Notes: generated from the letters alone by a model not told the origin. A stretch of 64,000 nt of DNA from Terriglobia bacterium (GCA_020073495.1 JAIQFD010000004.1:175001-239000), one strand, 5' to 3'. Positions 42,298 to 52,567 are shown, counted from the stretch's first letter. Program-made: numbers and translations.

Positions 42298-43176
42298 TCA
42301 CAGTTTCAGTGATTTCAGGTATTCCCGAAACGCATCGCCCATGTCGGGGCGCTTGAGGGCGAACTCGACGGTCGCCTTCAGGAAGCCGAGCTTGTCGCCG
42401 GTGTCGTGGCGCTTTCCCTCGAAGCGGAATCCATACATCTTTTCCTGCTGGAGCAAGAGGCGCATGCCGTCGGTGAGCTGGAGTTCGCCTCCGGCGCCGA
42501 GCGGGGTGCGTTCGAGCATCTCGAAGATGCGCGGGGTGAGGATGTAGCGTCCGATGACGGCCAGGTTGGAGGGCGCGTCCTGCGGCTTCGGCTTTTCCAC
42601 CATGTTGTTGATCTCGAAGAGATTCCCGCCGAAGCGCGGGTCGGCTGGCTTGACGTCGAGCACGCCGTAGGCAGAGATCGCCGGCCCATCTACTACTTGT
42701 GTAGCAATCACGGAGGACTGGGTGGCGTCGAAGACCTCCATCATCTGTCTTAGGCAGGGGGTGGGGGCGTCGATGACGTCGTCGGCGAGGAGTACGGCGA
42801 AGGGCTCGTTGCCGACCAGCTCGCGGGCCATGAGAACGGCGTGGCCCAGACCCATGGCCTCCTTCTGGCGCACGTAGGCGACATGGATCATGTCGGAGAT
42901 CTGCCGGACAACGGCGAGGAGCTCGGTCTTTCCCTTCTCCTCCAGCATCTTCTCCAGCTCGTAGCTGACGTCGAAGTGGTCCTCGATGGCGCTCTTGCCG
43001 CGGCCAGTGACGATGATGATCTGGTCGCAGCCGGCGGCGAGTGCCTCCTCGACGCCATACTGGATGATGGGCTTGTCCACCAAGGGCAACATCTCCTTGG
43101 GCTGGGCCTTGGTGGCCGGCAGGAAGCGGGTGCCCAGGCCGGCGGCAGGGAAAACGGCTTTGCGGACTCTCATCAC
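42298..43176 (-). CDS. galU: UTP-glucose-1-phosphate uridylyltransferase
   Basis: This 292-aa nucleotidyltransferase makes UDP-glucose for envelope polysaccharides. The N-terminal loop KAVFPAAGLGTRFLPATKA, KEMLPLVDKPIIQYGVEEA, AVLLADDVIDAP (metal Asp) and VEKPKPQDAPSNLAVIGRY (catalytic Lys region) are all typical of GalU. Length is normal. It is the last gene of a minus-strand operon: small membrane protein, hydroxylase, mfd, DUF885, galU. There are 9 bases between the DUF885 stop and its start. Confidence 0.96.
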   Translation of the reverse strand: MMRVRKAVFPAAGLGTRFLPATKAQPKEMLPLVDKPIIQYGVEEALAAGCDQIIIVTGRGKSAIEDHFDVSYELEKMLEEKGKTELLAVVRQISDMIHVAYVRQKEAMGLGHAVLMARELVGNEPFAVLLADDVIDAPTPCLRQMMEVFDATQSSVIATQVVDGPAISAYGVLDVKPADPRFGGNLFEINNMVEKPKPQDAPSNLAVIGRYILTPRIFEMLERTPLGAGGELQLTDGMRLLLQQEKMYGFRFEGKRHDTGDKLGFLKATVEFALKRPDMGDAFREYLKSLKL

Positions 43177-43185
43177 CGTGTCAGG

Positions 43186-44991
43186 TTACAGCACCGGGCT
43201 GTCGTTGCCCAACATGGCGCGGCGGATGATCTTGACCGGCGGGAATCCCTGCTTGAGGAACTGGTCGTGGAACTCCCGCAAGCTGAACTTGTCGCCGCGC
43301 AGTTTCTTGTAGTCGTCGCGGAGCTTGAGGATCTGGAGCTTGCCGAGCGTGTAGACGAGGTACGTCGGGTCGGAGGTGCCACGCTTGGTCTCGACTTCTC
43401 CGACGGCACGCGGCTGGTAGCCTTCCTTGACGAAGAAATCGATCGCCTGGTCGAAGGTCATTTTGCCGGTGTGCATCTCGATGCCCACGATGTAACGGGC
43501 GTTACGGAGCAGCGCGTCCTGTAACTGGCCAAGGCGGAGGCGAAGCGCCCGCTTGTCTTCCTTGACGGCTTTTTCCGCCTGCGGCGAGTCACCGTAGCCT
43601 TCGTCGAGCATCATCTGCTCGCTGTAGTGAGCCCAGCCCTCGGCGTTGGAGCCGCAGCCCAGCAGCTTGCGCACCTTCGACGGCGCTGCCGGCACCCAGA
43701 GGAATTGCGTGTAGTGGCCGGGATAGGCCTCGTGCACGGCGATCGAGACCAGAGTGTTGTAATTGAACTGCGCCATGAATCCGGCGACGCGCTTTTGATC
43801 CCAATCCTTCTCCGGCAAGGTGACGTTGAAGAAGGCTTCCTTGGCGACGTGCTCGTAGGGGCCGGGGGTGTCCATGGAGGCGAAGGTGAGGGCGCGAGCG
43901 AAGGGCGGCGTTTCTTCGACGATGGGCAGCACCTGGGAGGGGACGGTGACGATCCGACCCTTCTCCAGGAAATCGCGCAAGCCGGTGAGCAGGTCGCTTG
44001 TGGTCTGGAGCAGGCGGTCGGGCGGCGGATAGTCCTTGCCCAATTCGTCGAGAAGCTGCTGCGGGGTCTTGTCGGGATCGAGCTTCTTCGCCGTCTCCTC
44101 GAACGCTTTCTGGTTCTGGTGAAGATTGTCGTAGCCGATCTTCAGGAGCTGGTCGAGAGGGGTGTCCACCATCTCGTCGTAGAGCAGCTTCTTGCGGTAA
44201 TTCTCGGCTCCGATGCGAAAATCGCCCTTAGATCGCGGCAGCAGGTCCTTCTCCAGCCATGACCGGTAATTGCGCAGGGCGTCGATGACCTCGGAGTTGG
44301 CCTGCTTGAATTCAGCCAGGAGCTTCTGGTCCTTGACCGAGCTGAAGGCTTCGGGGACATCTTTCTGGAAGAATCCGATGATGCCGGGCAGTTGCTGGAT
44401 GGCGACCTTGGTGAAGACCTCAGGCGGATCCTTGAGGTTGGCGCGGGCCTCGTCGAGGGCCTTGGGCATCTGGCGCTCGCGCGCGATGAGGGACTTGAGG
44501 CGCTGCTCCGGCGGCGCGAATCTTCGGCTCATGATGACGAAAGCGCTGTTGGTGATGTTGCTGGAGTAGCGGTTGGGATTCTTCTCCCAATTCCGAATCT
44601 CCACCAAGGACAACAGGCGGGAGTCGCAGCGTGCGATGACCAGGTCGCGGTCGGCCTGCTGACCGGGAGTGAGCCTGGAGGCGTCGAAGGCCTCGAAGCG
44701 CGCCTTCATGTGTTTGACGGCGGCGATCTCGTCGTCGACGGCCTTGCGGGAGAAGTCTTCCAGCTTGGCGTCGTAGCGGTGGAAGCCGGCGGAGGTGCCT
44801 TCCGTGGGATGGAAGGGGAAGTAGTAATCGTCAAAGAACTGGTCCACGAGCTTGTCCCAGGGAGACATAGTGGGTTCGGGGGCCAGCGGTGGCTTCGCGG
44901 TCCTGGGTTTCCTGGTGGTTTGGGCCATAGCGGGTGTGAGACAGCAGGCAATCAATGCAGCGGCGACGAGCCGCGAGAAGACGTTTCTCAT
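43186..44991 (-). CDS. exported DUF885 protein (putative metallopeptidase)
   Basis: This 601-aa protein starts at the ATG at 44991 with a signal peptide (MRNVFSRLVAAALIACCLTP, cleavage after AMAQ). The C-terminal half carries VHEAYPGHYTQ, an HExxPGH-type site conserved in DUF885, together with YSEQMMLDEGYG and the late ARYIVGIEMHTGKMT. The pattern resembles metallocarboxypeptidase-like hydrolases acting in the periplasm; the substrate is unknown. It sits between mfd (36-base gap) and galU on the minus strand. Confidence 0.88.
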   Translation of the reverse strand: MRNVFSRLVAAALIACCLTPAMAQTTRKPRTAKPPLAPEPTMSPWDKLVDQFFDDYYFPFHPTEGTSAGFHRYDAKLEDFSRKAVDDEIAAVKHMKARFEAFDASRLTPGQQADRDLVIARCDSRLLSLVEIRNWEKNPNRYSSNITNSAFVIMSRRFAPPEQRLKSLIARERQMPKALDEARANLKDPPEVFTKVAIQQLPGIIGFFQKDVPEAFSSVKDQKLLAEFKQANSEVIDALRNYRSWLEKDLLPRSKGDFRIGAENYRKKLLYDEMVDTPLDQLLKIGYDNLHQNQKAFEETAKKLDPDKTPQQLLDELGKDYPPPDRLLQTTSDLLTGLRDFLEKGRIVTVPSQVLPIVEETPPFARALTFASMDTPGPYEHVAKEAFFNVTLPEKDWDQKRVAGFMAQFNYNTLVSIAVHEAYPGHYTQFLWVPAAPSKVRKLLGCGSNAEGWAHYSEQMMLDEGYGDSPQAEKAVKEDKRALRLRLGQLQDALLRNARYIVGIEMHTGKMTFDQAIDFFVKEGYQPRAVGEVETKRGTSDPTYLVYTLGKLQILKLRDDYKKLRGDKFSLREFHDQFLKQGFPPVKIIRRAMLGNDSPVL

Positions 44992-45027
44992 CCGCACCTC
45001 GAGGGGCAAACAAGGTAACACAGGCGC

Positions 45028-48000
45028 TCAGTTGGCGGCGACTTTGGGCATCGAGAGGTCTTCCAGAAGCGTTCGCAGCCGGAACAGAACTTCTTCCGCG
45101 CCGGTGTAAGCGAGGTTGAACTTGAGCATGCCGTCTGGGCTGAACTGCGCGCCTCGGTTCTGGGCGACGAAGCGGGCCAGCTTTTCGGGGTCGACCTCGG
45201 CGTTCCCGGTGAATTTGATGGTGACTACGTCGCGGCGGCGGTCGATGGTGGTGACGCCCACGCGGCGGGCAAGCAGCTTGAGAGCCGCATACTCCAGCAG
45301 GTGGCGGACGGGTTCGGGCGGCTCGCCGTAACGGTCCACCAGCTCGGCGCGGACGTCGTCGAGCTGGGCCGCGGTCTCCACGCCGGCGGCGCGCTTGTAC
45401 ATGCGCAGCCGCTGGTTCTCCTCGCCGATGTAATCGGCGGGGATGCGGATGTTGATGCCAAGATTGAGCTGGGTGTCCACCTCGGCGGGCACTTCCTCGC
45501 CCTTCAGCTCGCGGACGGTGCGTTCCAGCATGGTGGTGTAGAGCTCGAAGCCGACAGCGTCGATGTGCCCGCTCTGCTGTCCGCCGAGCAGGTTGCCGGC
45601 GCCACGCAGTTCCAGGTCGAGCGCGGCGATCTTGAAACCCGCCCCTAGATCGGAGAATTCCTTGAGCGCGGCGAGGCGACGGCGCGCCAGGGGAGTGAGC
45701 TCGGCCTCGGGAGGAACTAGCAAATATGCGTAAGCCCGGCGATTCGACCGGCCCACGCGGCCGCGAAGCTGGTAGAGCTCCGAGAGGCCATGGCGGTCGG
45801 CGCGGTTGACGATGATGGTGTTGCAGAGCGGGATGTCGAGGCCGTTCTCGATGATGGTGGTGGCCACGAGCACATCGGCCTCGTGGCGGATGAACTTGAG
45901 CATGACCTTCTCGAGCTCACCCTCGGACATCTGGCCGTGGCCGATGATGACGCGCGCCTTGGGCGCCAGCTCCTGCACCTTGGCGGCGATCTCGTGGATG
46001 GTCTCGACGCGGTTGTGAACAAAGTAGGCCTGGCCGCTGCGTTCCAGCTCGTGCTCGATGGCGGTCTTGATGAGCTTGTCGTCGAAGCCGGCAACGACGG
46101 TCTGAATGGCGATGCGATCGCGCGGGGGCGTCTCGATGACGCTCATGTCGCGCAGGCCGGTCAGCGACATGTGCAGCGTCCGCGGGATGGGCGTGGCCGA
46201 CATGGTCAATACGTCCACTTCTCTCTTGAGCTGCTTGAGGCGCTCCTTGTGCTTGACGCCGAAGCGCTGCTCCTCGTCAACGACCACCAGGCCGAGGTCG
46301 GTGAATCTGATGTCCTTGGAGAGCAGCCGGTGGGTGCCGATGAGGACATCCACCTTGCCCTGCTCGACCTTCTCCACGATCTCCTTCTGCTGCCTGGTGG
46401 TGCGAAAGCGGCTCAGCATCTCGATGGCGATGGGGAAGGCGGCGAAGCGCTGCTTGAACACCTGGTAGTGCTGGAAGGCCAGGACGGTGGTGGGAGCGAG
46501 CACCGCCACCTGCTTGTTGTCGCTCACGGCCTTGAAGGCGGCGCGCATGGCGACCTCGGTCTTGCCGTAGCCGACGTCGCCGACGACGAGGCGGTCCATG
46601 GGCTGGATGGACTGCATATCGCGCTTGACGTCCGCGATGGCCTGTTCCTGGTCGTCGGTCTCCTGGTGCTCGAAGGCGTCGTCGAATTCGCGTTGCCAGT
46701 CGGTGTCAGAGGGGAAGGCGTGGCCCTGGGCGGGCCGGCGCTGGGCGTAGAGCTTGAGGAGTTCGTCGGCCATGTCCTGCATGGCTTTCTTGACGCGCGC
46801 CTTTGTCCTGGCCCAGGCAGCGGTGCCGAGTCGGCTCAGAACCGGCTTGGCGCCTTCGGCGGAGCGGTATTTCTGGACCAGGTCGAGGCGGGTGAGGGGG
46901 ATGTAGAGGCGGGCGGCCTCGTCGTACTCCAGCACCATGAACTCGGTCGCGGTGTCGCCCTGCTGGATCTCGTTCAGGCCCCGGTACTGGCCGATGCCAT
47001 GCTCGACATGAACGACATAGTCGCCGATCTGAAGGTCGCGGAAATCAGAGAGGAAGGCGGCGGTCTTCGATTTCTGGCGGAGGGGGCGGGGGACAACCGC
47101 TTCCGATTCGTCGAACAGGTCGAGAAAGCCGAAGACGATCAGGCCGGGAGCGGGGAGGACGACGCCATCGGGGATTGCGGCTTTCACTACAACAGTAGTA
47201 GTAACTTCCTGGGCGAAGTAGGCGGTCTCTTCCAGACAGGGGTCGGCGGCGGCGGTCTTGGCATGGGTACCCAGGCGGTAGGGGACCCCGTATTCGCTGA
47301 AGATGTCACCCAGGCGCTCGACTTCGCCGATATTGGCGGCCGCGAAGATCACCCGCCGGCCCTCAGCGGTCAGCTTCTTGACCTCCTCCGCCAGGGCCGG
47401 GACCGATCCATGGAACCGGGTGGTGGGTTGGGATATAAACGACACATGTAGTATTTCGCTGTTGCCCTCGAAGCCCAGGTGTTCGAGGGAGCCTCCCGGC
47501 AAGGCGGCAACCATCTCGCGCCACTGCTCCGGGGCAAGGTACAACTCTTCGGGACGGGCGAGCTCGCCTACGCCGCTGCGCTCGTGCGCTTCCGCGATCT
47601 TCTCCCACCAGCGCTTGAGTTCATCTTCGGCGACGACAGGCTCATCGACCAGCACGACTGCGTTGGGAAGAAGCTGGAACAGGGTAGCGTCGGCGTCCGC
47701 CAGCGGGGCGTAGAACTCCCAGCCGGGAAAGACCGAGGCTCCACCGGCGACGGCAGCCTGCGCGAGCACCTCCGCGCTGCCGCTGAGGCGCCGTCCGGAA
47801 AGACGGGCGTGGATGGCCGCCAAGAGATCTGCGGTGACGGGGGTTTCGGTCAGTGGCAGAAGCGCGGCCTCGTCGGCCGGGTTCTGCGAGCGCTGGGTGG
47901 CGGGATCGAACTTGCGGAGGGACTCGACCTCGTCGCCGAAGAACTCGACACGCAGGGGGCGGTCGGCGTCGGGCGGATAGACGTCGAGGATGCCGCCGCG

Positions 48001-48561
48001 CAAGGCGTATTGGCCGGTCATTTCAACCACGTCCACCGAGGTGTAGCCCACGGTGTTTAGGTGCTGGATGAGCTGCTCGGCGTCGATGGACTCGCCCCGG
48101 CGGACGATGCGCGCCAGCCCACCGTAGAACTCAGCGGAGCGCATGCGCATGGCGGCGGCGGAAACCGGGGTCACCACGATGGAAGCGGCGCCAGTCACGA
48201 TCTTCCACAGGGCGATGGCGCGCTGCTCCTGGATCTCGGGGTGGGGCGACATGTTCTCGTAGGGCAGAACGTCATAACAGGGCAGGTTGATGACAGCAGC
48301 AGGATCGGCCGCGCCGGTCAGCTCACAAAAGGCCTGGAGGACCGGGAGCATGGCCTCGGCGGAGCGGTTGTCGGCCACGACCACCAGGAGTGGGCGCCCT
48401 ATGGCGCGGTGCAACAGCGCAAGGTAGAGCGCCTTGGCGGCCGGAGTGAGGCCAGAGACACGTATCCGCCCCGCGCCGGCTTTCAGGTGGGAGGCCGCAC
48501 GCGCCAGTTCGGGGCTCTTTTCCACGTCCGCGAAGATTTCACGGACGAACGGCAGGACCAT
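45028..48561 (-). CDS. mfd: transcription-repair coupling factor
   Basis: This 1177-aa translocase removes stalled RNA polymerase and recruits UvrA. The N-terminal UvrB-like domains (TAYLALLHRA..., PPDADRPLRVEFFGDEVES) are followed by the RNA-polymerase-interaction domain (YVVHVEHGIGQYRGL). The translocase has Walker A GDVGYGKTEVAM, motif II VVDEEQRFGVKHKE and the RecG-like motor (MSATPIPRTLHMSL, YQLRGRVGRSNRRAYAYLL). The C-terminal TRCF domain follows. The start at 48561 gives normal length. It lies 16 bases downstream of the hydroxylase gene. Confidence 0.97.
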   Translation of the reverse strand: MVLPFVREIFADVEKSPELARAASHLKAGAGRIRVSGLTPAAKALYLALLHRAIGRPLLVVVADNRSAEAMLPVLQAFCELTGAADPAAVINLPCYDVLPYENMSPHPEIQEQRAIALWKIVTGAASIVVTPVSAAAMRMRSAEFYGGLARIVRRGESIDAEQLIQHLNTVGYTSVDVVEMTGQYALRGGILDVYPPDADRPLRVEFFGDEVESLRKFDPATQRSQNPADEAALLPLTETPVTADLLAAIHARLSGRRLSGSAEVLAQAAVAGGASVFPGWEFYAPLADADATLFQLLPNAVVLVDEPVVAEDELKRWWEKIAEAHERSGVGELARPEELYLAPEQWREMVAALPGGSLEHLGFEGNSEILHVSFISQPTTRFHGSVPALAEEVKKLTAEGRRVIFAAANIGEVERLGDIFSEYGVPYRLGTHAKTAAADPCLEETAYFAQEVTTTVVVKAAIPDGVVLPAPGLIVFGFLDLFDESEAVVPRPLRQKSKTAAFLSDFRDLQIGDYVVHVEHGIGQYRGLNEIQQGDTATEFMVLEYDEAARLYIPLTRLDLVQKYRSAEGAKPVLSRLGTAAWARTKARVKKAMQDMADELLKLYAQRRPAQGHAFPSDTDWQREFDDAFEHQETDDQEQAIADVKRDMQSIQPMDRLVVGDVGYGKTEVAMRAAFKAVSDNKQVAVLAPTTVLAFQHYQVFKQRFAAFPIAIEMLSRFRTTRQQKEIVEKVEQGKVDVLIGTHRLLSKDIRFTDLGLVVVDEEQRFGVKHKERLKQLKREVDVLTMSATPIPRTLHMSLTGLRDMSVIETPPRDRIAIQTVVAGFDDKLIKTAIEHELERSGQAYFVHNRVETIHEIAAKVQELAPKARVIIGHGQMSEGELEKVMLKFIRHEADVLVATTIIENGLDIPLCNTIIVNRADRHGLSELYQLRGRVGRSNRRAYAYLLVPPEAELTPLARRRLAALKEFSDLGAGFKIAALDLELRGAGNLLGGQQSGHIDAVGFELYTTMLERTVRELKGEEVPAEVDTQLNLGINIRIPADYIGEENQRLRMYKRAAGVETAAQLDDVRAELVDRYGEPPEPVRHLLEYAALKLLARRVGVTTIDRRRDVVTIKFTGNAEVDPEKLARFVAQNRGAQFSPDGMLKFNLAYTGAEEVLFRLRTLLEDLSMPKVAAN

Positions 48562-48577
48562 TCAGTCGTCGATTTTA

Positions 48578-49180
48578 TCAGTTACGGACGGGTCTCGCGG
48601 AGCCAGTTCCGAGAAGCCGGTCGAAGAGCGGCAGGAAGATGGCGAAGTCCGTGGTAGGGATGTCGTGATGGCGCATGTGGCGGGCGCGGGCGGCGTCCAG
48701 CGCGCGCGGCAGCCAACCACCCATGTGGAAGCGCCAGTGAATCTCCTCGGTCAGGATGAAGTAGAGGACGAAGCTGATGAGGACGCCCGGCGTCAGGTTC
48801 AGGTGCAAGAGGTAGTCGGCCAGCGCGAATGGCCAGATGTTAAGCAGGAACATGGCGATGACCAGAAGCGGCCGTCCGGCGAGGTTGACGTACAGCGGCT
48901 CGTTGGGTTGGCCGAGCGAGGCGTGGTGGAGCATGTGTCCGTCGCCGGTCCAGGTGCCGGGCCAGTGGAGAGGCCAGCGATGCAGCGCGTACTCGAATCC
49001 GTTGGCCCAGAGGAAGCCACCGATCAGTCCGATGATCCACATCGCGGCACTGGGCGGCTGCTGCCAGGCGCAGATCGCCGCCGGGACCGCGCCGCACAGG
49101 GCAGCAGTGATCGCGTTGTGCGTGTTGATAGCGCGGCCGCGCGCAAGGGCTTCAAGATCGACTTTAGTCGCGACGGGCAT
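48578..49180 (-). CDS. fatty-acid-hydroxylase/sterol-desaturase family membrane protein
   Basis: This 200-aa integral membrane di-iron enzyme has histidine clusters ALHRWPLH, HMLHHASL, HWRFHMGG and HMRHHDIP, the eight-His pattern of the fatty acid hydroxylase superfamily. Four hydrophobic segments surround them. It would hydroxylate or desaturate a lipid, perhaps an acyl chain; the product is unknown. It is the second gene of the minus-strand operon ending in galU. Confidence 0.88.
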   Translation of the reverse strand: MPVATKVDLEALARGRAINTHNAITAALCGAVPAAICAWQQPPSAAMWIIGLIGGFLWANGFEYALHRWPLHWPGTWTGDGHMLHHASLGQPNEPLYVNLAGRPLLVIAMFLLNIWPFALADYLLHLNLTPGVLISFVLYFILTEEIHWRFHMGGWLPRALDAARARHMRHHDIPTTDFAIFLPLFDRLLGTGSARPVRN

Positions 49181-49210
49181 ACTTGTTGGACTAGCTTGCA
49201 GGATCGAGGG

Positions 49211-49432
49211 TCAGCCTGGTCTTGCCGCCAGCAACCAGCGCCGTGCCGCAATCACAGCCCAGACAGCCTCCACCAATCCGAACGGCCACGCTCCTTGAAG
49301 GAATCCGTAGACCGATCCCAGCACGCATGCGCCCGCGAAGGCCAAAATGAACCATCGGCTGCGGGCCTCGAATGCATAGCACACCACCATCGCCGTAACG
49401 GCGAACAGGCCAAATGCTGAAAGTGGGCTCAC
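49211..49432 (-). CDS. small two-helix membrane protein
   Basis: This is 73 aa from a GTG at 49432 behind an AGGAT-type ribosome-binding site; the open frame runs to 49498. There are two or three hydrophobic stretches: FGLFAVTAMVVCYAFEA, WFILAFAGACVLGSVYGFLQ and WPFGLVEAVWAVIAARRW. The ending WPFGLVEAVWAVIA.RRW recurs in small inner-membrane proteins of many bacteria, whose function is unknown. It is the first gene of the minus-strand operon, 30 bases before the hydroxylase. Confidence 0.75.
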   Translation of the reverse strand: MSPLSAFGLFAVTAMVVCYAFEARSRWFILAFAGACVLGSVYGFLQGAWPFGLVEAVWAVIAARRWLLAARPG

Positions 49433-49484
49433 TCCGATCCTACTTTCCTGTTGTAACGGTCCGGGCGGGTCGCGGAGGGCGCGG

Positions 49485-49513
49485 GTGCCACCCCACATCT
49501 GCCTGCTATATTA
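49485..49513 (+). promoter_or_regulatory. candidate promoter of hemL
   Basis: GTGCCA (49485-49490) and TATATT (49508-49513) are separated by 17 bases, giving a transcript start about 20 bases before the hemL ATG. The -10 is strong and the -35 moderate. Confidence 0.45.
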
Positions 49514-49538
49514 GACCGTTCTCCCCAAGAGCGCCGCC

Positions 49539-50849
49539 ATGGCTGTGAGCAGCACGAGAAAACTCGACAAGTCCCGCGAACTGCAAAAACGAGCCGAGAA
49601 GGTGATCCCCGGTGGGGTGGATTCGCCGGTGCGGGCGTTCCGCGCGGTGGGCGGCGATCCGCCGTATATCGTGCGCGGGGCGGGCTCCCGCATGTACGAC
49701 GCCGACGGCAACGAATACATCGACTACGTGCTCTCGTGGGGGCCGCTGATCCTGGGGCACGCCTTCCCGGCGGTGGTGGCGGCGATCGCCGAGGCCAACA
49801 AGAACGGCGCCAGCTTCGGGGCAAGCACGCCAGCGGAAGCGGATTTGGCCGAACTGGTGCTGGAAGCGTATCCGTCGATGGAGAAGGTGCGCTTCGTCAG
49901 CTCGGGGACGGAAGCGACGATGTCGGCCATCCGGCTGGCGCGGGGCGCCACCCAGCGCAAGTACATCGTCAAATTCGAAGGTTGCTATCACGGGCATTCC
50001 GACGCGCTGCTGGTAAAAGCGGGCTCGGGCGTGGCCACGTTCGGTATCCCGGGATCGGCGGGGGTGCCGGAAGAGTTCGTGCAGTTCACCCTGGCGCTGC
50101 CGTACAACAACCTCGACGTGGTGCAGGAGGCCTTCCGGCGGCACAAGGACGAGATCGCCTGCGTGATCGTGGAGCCGGTGGTGGGCAACATGGGCTGCGT
50201 GCCGCCCGACCGGCAGTTCCTCGACGGGCTGCGCTACCTGACGTCCCGTGAGGGCGCGCTGCTGATCTTCGACGAGGTGATGACCGGCTTCCGCGTGGCC
50301 TACGGCGGCGCGCAGGAGCTGTACGGGACGCGACCGGACTTGACCACACTGGGCAAGATCATCGGCGGCGGACTGCCGGTGGGAGCGTACGGCGGGCCGG
50401 CGGAGTTCATGGACATGGTCTCGCCGCTGGGGCCGGTGTACCAGGCAGGAACGCTGAGCGGGAACCCGCTGGCCATGGCAGCGGGAATCGCGACGCTGAA
50501 GCATCTGCGCGACCACCGCGAAATCTACGGGCAGCTGGAGCGCCGCGCGGGCACGCTAGTCGAGATGAGCCTCGAGGCTGCGCGGCAGGCCGGCGTTCCG
50601 ATGACCGCGAACCGAGTTGGATCCATGTTCACCTGGTTCTTTAGCAAGGGCCCGGTGAGCGACTGGGATTCGGCCGCCAAGTGCGACACGGCCGCGTTCG
50701 GAAAGTTCCATCGCGCCATGCTGGAGAACGGCGTGTACCTGCCTCCGTCGCAGTTCGAGGCGGCGTTCCTCTCGGCGGCACACACGGACGAGGACATCCG
50801 GCAGACGGTGGAGGCGGCGCAGCAGGCCTTCTCGGCGGTCTCAAAGTAA
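49539..50849 (+). CDS. hemL: glutamate-1-semialdehyde 2,1-aminomutase
   Basis: This 436-aa PLP enzyme makes 5-aminolevulinate in the C5 tetrapyrrole pathway. Motifs are [62 protein letters not shown] (PLP Asp) and [16 protein letters not shown] with the Schiff-base lysine at 273. The start at 49539 gives the family N-terminus. No other haem genes are adjacent. It is probably monocistronic. An inverted repeat (ACCACGGAG ... CTCCGTGGTT) lies downstream at 50880-50931. Confidence 0.97.
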   Translation: MAVSSTRKLDKSRELQKRAEKVIPGGVDSPVRAFRAVGGDPPYIVRGAGSRMYDADGNEYIDYVLSWGPLILGHAFPAVVAAIAEANKNGASFGASTPAEADLAELVLEAYPSMEKVRFVSSGTEATMSAIRLARGATQRKYIVKFEGCYHGHSDALLVKAGSGVATFGIPGSAGVPEEFVQFTLALPYNNLDVVQEAFRRHKDEIACVIVEPVVGNMGCVPPDRQFLDGLRYLTSREGALLIFDEVMTGFRVAYGGAQELYGTRPDLTTLGKIIGGGLPVGAYGGPAEFMDMVSPLGPVYQAGTLSGNPLAMAAGIATLKHLRDHREIYGQLERRAGTLVEMSLEAARQAGVPMTANRVGSMFTWFFSKGPVSDWDSAAKCDTAAFGKFHRAMLENGVYLPPSQFEAAFLSAAHTDEDIRQTVEAAQQAFSAVSK

Positions 50850-50954
50850 AACAAACCAAAGAGACCCTGAGGCACAGAGGACCACGGAGTTGTTCGGATT
50901 TCCTCCGTGTCTCCGTGCCTCCGTGGTTTGGTTCCATTTTTCCACATCCGGAAA

Positions 50955-50983
50955 TTGACCCTCGGCATCTCACCATTTACCCT
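50955..50983 (+). promoter_or_regulatory. possible promoter of the acpP-fabF operon
   Basis: TTGACC (50955-50960), a 17-base spacer and TACCCT (50978-50983) lie about 75 bases before the acpP start. The -35 is good and the -10 weak. Confidence 0.3.
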
Positions 50984-51056
50984 GTGCGCCGCTTTACAGG
51001 CTGAGAGACGCGCATTTAGACTTACGAGTTTGACCTATCCGCAAGGAGAGCACTGA

Positions 51057-51299
51057 ATGGCTGCCGTTGAAGAAAAAGTGAAACAGATCATCGTGGAGCA
51101 GCTCGGGGTAGACGAGGGCGAAGTAACGCCGAAAGCCTCGTTCGTGGACGATCTGGGCGCCGACTCGCTCGACACGGTCGAGCTGGTGATGGCGTTCGAG
51201 GAAGCCTTCGACATCGAGATCCCCGATGAGGACGCGGAGAAGATCCGCACGGTCAAGGACGCGGTGGACTACATCGAGTCGCACGCGAAGGGCAAATAA
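51057..51299 (+). CDS. acpP: acyl carrier protein
   Basis: This 80-aa acidic four-helix carrier has the phosphopantetheine serine at S37 in [15 protein letters not shown]. Helix II and the acidic [19 protein letters not shown] are standard. AAGGAGAG precedes the ATG. It carries growing acyl chains for fatty acid synthesis. It is followed after 3 bases by fabF, the usual order. Confidence 0.98.
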   Translation: MAAVEEKVKQIIVEQLGVDEGEVTPKASFVDDLGADSLDTVELVMAFEEAFDIEIPDEDAEKIRTVKDAVDYIESHAKGK

Positions 51300-51302
51300 C
51301 GC

Positions 51303-52541
51303 TTGGCTCGTCGTGTCGTAGTAACCGGGGTCGGGCTGATCTGTGGAGTCGGCAACACCGCCGAAGAAACGTGGGCCGGGCTGTTAGCCGGCAAGAGCGG
51401 GATCGGCCGCATCACCCACTTCGATGCCACCAATTTCGCCTGCCAGATCGCGGCCGAAGTAAGGAACTTCGACCCCCTCAACTTCATCGAAAAGAAAGAG
51501 ATCAAGAAGATGGGACGCTTCATCCACCTGGCCATCGCGGCCGCGGATGAGGCCATGAAGTCGAGCGGGCTGCAGGTGACGGCAGAGAGTGCGACCCGAG
51601 TCGGAGTGCACCTGGGGTCGGGGATCGGGGGATTCGACGTCATCGAGCGGGAGCACATAAACCTGCTCCAGGGCGGACCGCGCAAGATCTCGCCGTTCTT
51701 TATCCCCGGATCCATCGTGAACCTGGCGGCAGGCCAAGTCAGCATCCGCTACGGAGCGAAAGGGCCGAACGAGGCCACGTGTACGGCGTGCACCTCGAGC
51801 GCGCACTCGATCGGCGACGCGTTCAAGATCATCCAGCGATGCGACGCCGACGCCATGATCGCCGGCGGCACCGAGGCGGCGATCACCCCCTTGGGCGTCG
51901 GAGGATTCGCGGCCATGCGAGCGCTCTCCACCCGCAACGATGCGCCGGAGAAAGCCAGCCGGCCGTGGGATGCCGGTCGCGACGGGTTCGTGGTGGGCGA
52001 GGGCGCGGGGATCGTGATCCTGGAGGAACTGGAGTTCGCGAGGCGGCGCGGGGCCAAGATACTGGCCGAGATTATCGGGTACGGCATGAGCGGCGACGCC
52101 TTCCACATCACGCAGCCGGCGGAGCAGGGCGACGGCGCCTACCGCGTAATGACGAACACGCTGGCCGACGCAAAAATCCAATCCAGCGACGTCGGTTACA
52201 TCAATGCGCATGGCACCTCGACGCCGCTGGGGGACAAGCTGGAGACCATCGCCATCAAGCGGGCCTTCGGGCCGACGCCACCGCCAGTGAGCTCGACCAA
52301 GTCCATGACCGGGCACCTGCTGGGCGGGGCGGGTGGACTGGAAGCGGGCATCGTGGTGCTGGCGCTGCGCGACCGGGTACTGCCACCGACGGTCAACCAC
52401 GACGTGCCCGATCCGGAGTGCGACCTGGACTACGTGCCCAACACTGCGCGCAAGGCACCCAACCTGCGCATCGCGCTCACTAACTCGTTCGGCTTCGGCG
52501 GCACGAACGGCTGCCTGCTATTCCAGCGCTGGGAGGAATGA
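51303..52541 (+). CDS. fabF: beta-ketoacyl-ACP synthase II
   Basis: This 412-aa condensing enzyme elongates acyl-ACP. The catalytic triad is C163 (ATCTACTSSAHSIGDAF), the His in NAHGTSTPLGDKLE and the His in STKSMTGHLLGGAGGLE. The gatekeeper and C-terminal NSFGFGGTNGCLLF are normal. The start is a TTG at 51303, 4 bases after the acpP stop, giving the conserved MARRVVVTGVGLI. An intrinsic terminator follows, ending the acpP-fabF operon. Confidence 0.97.
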   Translation: MARRVVVTGVGLICGVGNTAEETWAGLLAGKSGIGRITHFDATNFACQIAAEVRNFDPLNFIEKKEIKKMGRFIHLAIAAADEAMKSSGLQVTAESATRVGVHLGSGIGGFDVIEREHINLLQGGPRKISPFFIPGSIVNLAAGQVSIRYGAKGPNEATCTACTSSAHSIGDAFKIIQRCDADAMIAGGTEAAITPLGVGGFAAMRALSTRNDAPEKASRPWDAGRDGFVVGEGAGIVILEELEFARRRGAKILAEIIGYGMSGDAFHITQPAEQGDGAYRVMTNTLADAKIQSSDVGYINAHGTSTPLGDKLETIAIKRAFGPTPPPVSSTKSMTGHLLGGAGGLEAGIVVLALRDRVLPPTVNHDVPDPECDLDYVPNTARKAPNLRIALTNSFGFGGTNGCLLFQRWEE

Positions 52542-52567
52542 CCGGCGCGACAAGCAAGACATAGAGA

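Noticed and set aside
45790-47451. 553-codon plus-strand open frame opposite mfd
   Set aside because: It is antisense to a clearly identified core gene, with low-complexity Leu/Asp/Gly/His composition and no recognisable product.
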